Shown in pieces: positions 5,344 through 7,265 of a DNA stretch of 7,265 nt (the first letter of the stretch is position 1; each line of letters opens with the position of its first letter). The stretch spans positions 1-7,265 of the forward strand of contig JAFVWD010000303.1 in assembly GCA_017501865.1 (NCBI GenBank), given 5' to 3'. A program made the translations under genes and the position numbers. The notes under the pieces were generated by a model, which was given only the letters and a program-made list of their open reading frames with translations, was not told the origin of the DNA and searched no databases. This DNA is from Clostridia bacterium (GTDB lineage Bacteria > Bacillota > Clostridia > Oscillospirales > Acutalibacteraceae).

Positions 5344-6176
5344 TTTTACCTCAGTTTTATGTTGATGATCTTATAAAAAAAGCAATAAGTGAAGACATTA
5401 ATTATATTGATGTTGCGACAGATTATTTGCTTGATGAAAATGAAGTCAGTACCGCAAAATTTATAGCGAAGGCAGATGGTGTGCTTTGCGGAATAGAAGT
5501 TGCAATGCGCGTTTTCCAACTGCTTGACAATAGTTTTAACTATAAATTATATCAAAAAGACGGTAATTATATCAAAAAAGGCGATGTAATCGCTGAAATT
5601 TCGGGCAAAACAGTATATCTGTTAAAGGGAGAAAGAACTGCTCTTAATCTTCTTCAGCATATGAGTGGTATTGCTACGCTTACAAATGAGTGTGTAAAGC
5701 AGATAGAAGGAACAAATGCGACTATTGCAGATACAAGAAAAACATTACCGGGACTTCGTTCTCTCCAAAAATATGCAGTAACCTGTGGTGGAGGCAGAAA
5801 TCACAGGTATAACTTATCTGACTGTGCTATGCTCAAGGATAATCATATAGATGCGAAAGGCGGAATTACTCCTGCAGTAGCAGCATTGCGCGAAAAAATA
5901 GGTCATACTGTTAAAATAGAGGTTGAAACCAGAACTTTAGATGAGGTGAAGGAGACTCTTAGTGCAGGTGCTGACATCATAATGCTTGATAATATGGATA
6001 ATGATACTATGGCAGAAGCAGTTAAACTTGTAAACAAGAAAGCTTTGCTTGAGGCTTCCGGTAACTTAACACCTGAAAGGCTTCGTTCAGTTGCACTTCT
6101 TGGGGTGGATATTCTTTCAATCGGTGCTTTGACTCATTCAGTTTCAGCTTTTGATATTTCGATGAGAATGGCTTAA
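5340..6176 (+). CDS. nadC: nicotinate-nucleotide pyrophosphorylase (quinolinate phosphoribosyltransferase, decarboxylating)
   Basis: NadC converts quinolinate and PRPP to nicotinate mononucleotide, CO2 and pyrophosphate, completing the de novo branch begun by NadB and NadA. At 278 aa it has the usual length. An N-terminal sandwich domain (about 1-110) includes GERTALNLLQHMSGIAT (97-113). The alpha/beta barrel follows, with the family hallmarks TRKTLPGLR (132-140), KYAVTCGGGRNHR (144-156, basic substrate pocket), MLKDNHI (164-170), EVET (194-197), MLDNM (215-219), EASGN (238-242) and IGALTHS (261-267). The start is the ATG at 5340. It overlaps the nadB stop as ATGA and has a near-perfect SD, AAGGGAGG (5325-5332), 7 nt upstream inside nadB. 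The frame is open further upstream to 5283, but that part lies in nadB and lacks an SD. It is the last gene of the operon, and no clear terminator follows before the rnpB promoter. Confidence 0.97.
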   Translation: MILPQFYVDDLIKKAISEDINYIDVATDYLLDENEVSTAKFIAKADGVLCGIEVAMRVFQLLDNSFNYKLYQKDGNYIKKGDVIAEISGKTVYLLKGERTALNLLQHMSGIATLTNECVKQIEGTNATIADTRKTLPGLRSLQKYAVTCGGGRNHRYNLSDCAMLKDNHIDAKGGITPAVAALREKIGHTVKIEVETRTLDEVKETLSAGADIIMLDNMDNDTMAEAVKLVNKKALLEASGNLTPERLRSVALLGVDILSIGALTHSVSAFDISMRMA

Positions 6177-6227
6177 ATAATAGGCTTCACGTGGTTTGTA
6201 TTTTTACATAGTCTAAAAATATCGACC

Positions 6228-6256
6228 TTGACTAAACGCGAAAAATGAAATATAAT
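6228..6256 (+). promoter_or_regulatory. sigma-A promoter of rnpB
   Basis: TTGACT (6228-6233), a 17-bp spacer and a perfect TATAAT (6251-6256) place the transcript start at about 6262. This is exactly the first base of the P1 helix of RNase P RNA. A short inverted repeat, TAGTC (6209-6213) and GACTA (6230-6234), overlaps the -35 box but is likely chance. Confidence 0.9.
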
Positions 6257-6261
6257 AAATC

Positions 6262-6601
6262 ATCGGTAAAATGGGCAGTCGCGGATGTGTTTTCACAGAC
6301 GAGGAAAGTCCGGGCATCACACGGCAGAGTAACGGCTAACGGCCGCCGAGGGTAACCTTAGGGAAAGTGCAACAGAGATATACCGCCGATTTTTCGGTAA
6401 GGGTGGAAAGGCGAGGTAAGAGCTCACCGGGATATTGGAGACAATATTGCCATGTAAACCCTACTTGATGCAACACCGACAGGGGAGTTTGCCGGACAGC
6501 GATTTTCGCAACCCCGAAGGGTGGCTTGAACCTTGTGGCAACGCAAGGTCTAGATAGATGATTGCCTTAAACGACAAAACCCGGCTTACAGTTTTACCGA
6601 T
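6262..6601 (+). ncRNA. rnpB: RNase P RNA (catalytic subunit), type A
   Basis: This ribozyme removes 5' leaders from pre-tRNAs, with the RnpA protein as partner. The ends are set by a 10-bp P1 helix, ATCGGTAAAA (6262-6271) with TTTTACCGAT (6592-6601). Conserved blocks appear in order: GAGGAAAGTCCGGGC (6301-6315), GAAAGTGCAACAGAGA with ACCGCC (6363-6387), GGTAAGGGTGGAAAGGCGAG (from 6397) and GGTAAGAGCTCACCG (from 6416). They are followed by GTAAACCCTAC (6455-6465), AGATAGATGATTGCC (6551-6565) and GACAAAACCCGGCTTACAG (6573-6591), which closes the P4 pseudoknot. The P7-P12 region resembles E. coli (type A) rather than Bacillus (type B), which fits clostridia. The gene lies 85 bp after nadC, with its own promoter and a strong palindromic terminator directly abutting P1. 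Length of about 340 nt is normal. The ends are inferred from P1 pairing. Confidence 0.97.
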
Positions 6602-6641
6602 ACCAAAAAACCACTTTGCATATGCAAAGTGGTTTTTTGGT
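6602..6641. terminator. bidirectional intrinsic terminator (perfect 40-bp palindrome) shared by rnpB and the converging gene
   Basis: The left half, ACCAAAAAACCACTTTGCAT (6602-6621), is the exact reverse complement of the right half (6622-6641). In RNA the core CCACTTTGC...GCAAAGTGG stem is followed by TTTTTT on either strand (plus: 6633-6638; minus: 6610-6605). It therefore works identically for rnpB rightward and for the membrane-protein gene leftward, whose stop codon lies 14 bp away. Confidence 0.93.
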
Positions 6642-6655
6642 GTAAAAATATTTGA

Positions 6656-7150
6656 CTATTTGGGGTTACCCCAGTTATTTATCTCTTTCAAATAGGTTAA
6701 TCCTATATCACCAGCACTACCTGTATCCGTAATTTCACAATAAGAAAACTCACCATTATGCTTGTATCCACCGTTATTGTCAACTTCAAGAATACATACA
6801 TAAAATTTATTTCTTACAGTACCGCCAAAACTGTTTTCAGCAGTTACATCAAGATAAACTATAGCTCTGCCGTAACTATCCTTCTCTACTATATACGAGT
6901 CGTGTAAGGTAGCCGAATATGGATTTTTCAAGATTTTACAAATAAAATCTTCTGCAGCACTAAGATATTGTTTATCTTCTTTTGATACTAAAAAATTAAA
7001 TGATGAAGATGTGTTTGTAACATTCATTACTAAAACAAAAGTAATTATACCTACAATTAAAGGAAACAAAGCTCTGATTAAATTTCTTTTTGGTAAATGT
7101 TGAGGTTGTGTGGTTGGTTGTTCAGTTTGAAGTGCTTGATTTTCTTCCAT
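6656..7150 (-). CDS. hypothetical single-pass membrane protein with small extracytoplasmic domain
   Basis: I do not recognise this 164-aa protein as a named family. Residues 1-20 form a polar Gln/Thr/Pro-rich tail and KR (21-22) precedes the membrane segment. Residues about 25-44 (IRALFPLIVGIITFVLVMNV) form one hydrophobic segment, so the topology is probably N-in/C-out. A short Ser/Thr linker follows, then a compact domain from about 58 to 164. It contains AEDFICKILKNPYSATL (66-82), GRAIVYLDVTAENSFGG (94-110) and VRNKFYVCIL (112-121). From memory, similar 'KNPxSAxF ... V.A.NSFG ... R..F' domains end various small clostridial membrane or phage-related proteins of unknown function. C71, C119 and C138 would lie outside the membrane. 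The ATG at 7150 follows AGAGGA (7162-7157) by 6 nt. A weak -10 box, TATAAC (7187-7182), is the only promoter hint. The gene converges on rnpB and shares its terminator. Codon use looks like its neighbours. Confidence 0.8.
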   Translation of the reverse strand: MEENQALQTEQPTTQPQHLPKRNLIRALFPLIVGIITFVLVMNVTNTSSSFNFLVSKEDKQYLSAAEDFICKILKNPYSATLHDSYIVEKDSYGRAIVYLDVTAENSFGGTVRNKFYVCILEVDNNGGYKHNGEFSYCEITDTGSAGDIGLTYLKEINNWGNPK

Positions 7151-7265
7151 AATCTATCCTCTCATATGTAATATTTTAATAGTTATACACAGTTGTGTTT
7201 CTTGCATAGAAATTGTAGGTATTATTACTCAAATTCATTGTGAAACAGTAATTGTTATCTCTGTC
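7151..7265. other. upstream region of the membrane-protein gene; nothing else supported
   Basis: This AT-rich edge holds the ribosome binding site (7157-7162) and a weak possible -10 box (7182-7187) on the minus strand without a good -35. No ORF or RNA gene is convincing, and the region is cut by the window end. Confidence 0.4.

Noticed and set aside
1..7265. CRISPR array, insertion sequence, prophage, toxin-antitoxin or defence system
   Set aside because: There are no spaced repeats, transposase or integrase motifs, terminal inverted repeats or effector domains. Nearly all the DNA is accounted for by housekeeping genes and their signals.

Overview
The window is an AT-rich stretch of an ordinary bacterial chromosome, most likely from a Clostridia-class Firmicute, perhaps a gut Oscillospirales/Ruminococcaceae-type organism. 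The evidence is low G+C coding, AAAGGAG-type ribosome binding sites, sigma-A promoters close to TTGACA/TATAAT, a long-form hibernation factor, a short-form (about 300 aa) quinolinate synthase, and an RNase P RNA of type A architecture, which clostridia have and Bacillus-type relatives do not. The assignment below class level is a guess.

Layout from left to right. (1) The 3' part of an OGG1-type 8-oxoguanine DNA glycosylase gene runs in from the left edge on the + strand. (2) A monocistronic hpf gene (+) has a near-perfect promoter and converges on glyA (-), with two back-to-back hairpin terminators between them. (3) glyA (serine hydroxymethyltransferase) and the nadABC operon diverge from a 270-bp intergenic region. 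It carries a promoter for each direction, a possible second nad promoter, AT-rich dyads and a 10-bp direct repeat. (4) nadA, nadB and nadC (+) are tightly packed (5-nt gap, then a 4-nt ATGA overlap) and encode the complete route from L-aspartate to nicotinate mononucleotide. (5) rnpB (RNase P RNA, +) follows nadC with its own strong promoter and ends in a perfect 40-bp palindrome. That palindrome also serves as terminator for the converging gene on the right. (6) The converging gene (-) encodes a 164-aa single-pass membrane protein of unknown function. The last 115 bases hold only its ribosome binding site and upstream region.

How the genes fit together: NadB oxidises aspartate to iminoaspartate, the Fe-S enzyme NadA condenses it with DHAP to quinolinate, and NadC converts that to NaMN, so the operon alone covers the de novo branch of NAD synthesis. 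GlyA supplies glycine and one-carbon units. HPF and RNase P RNA belong to translation and RNA maintenance, and the glycosylase repairs oxidised guanine. All are housekeeping functions.

I found no mobile element, CRISPR array, defence or toxin-antitoxin system, and no gene cluster that looks like a new system. The points most worth a second look are regulatory: the dyad and repeat arrangement in the glyA-nadA intergenic region with a tiny SD-preceded ORF, the symmetric shared terminator behind rnpB, the absence of a terminator between nadC and rnpB, the shortened NadB C-terminus, and the unassigned membrane protein.
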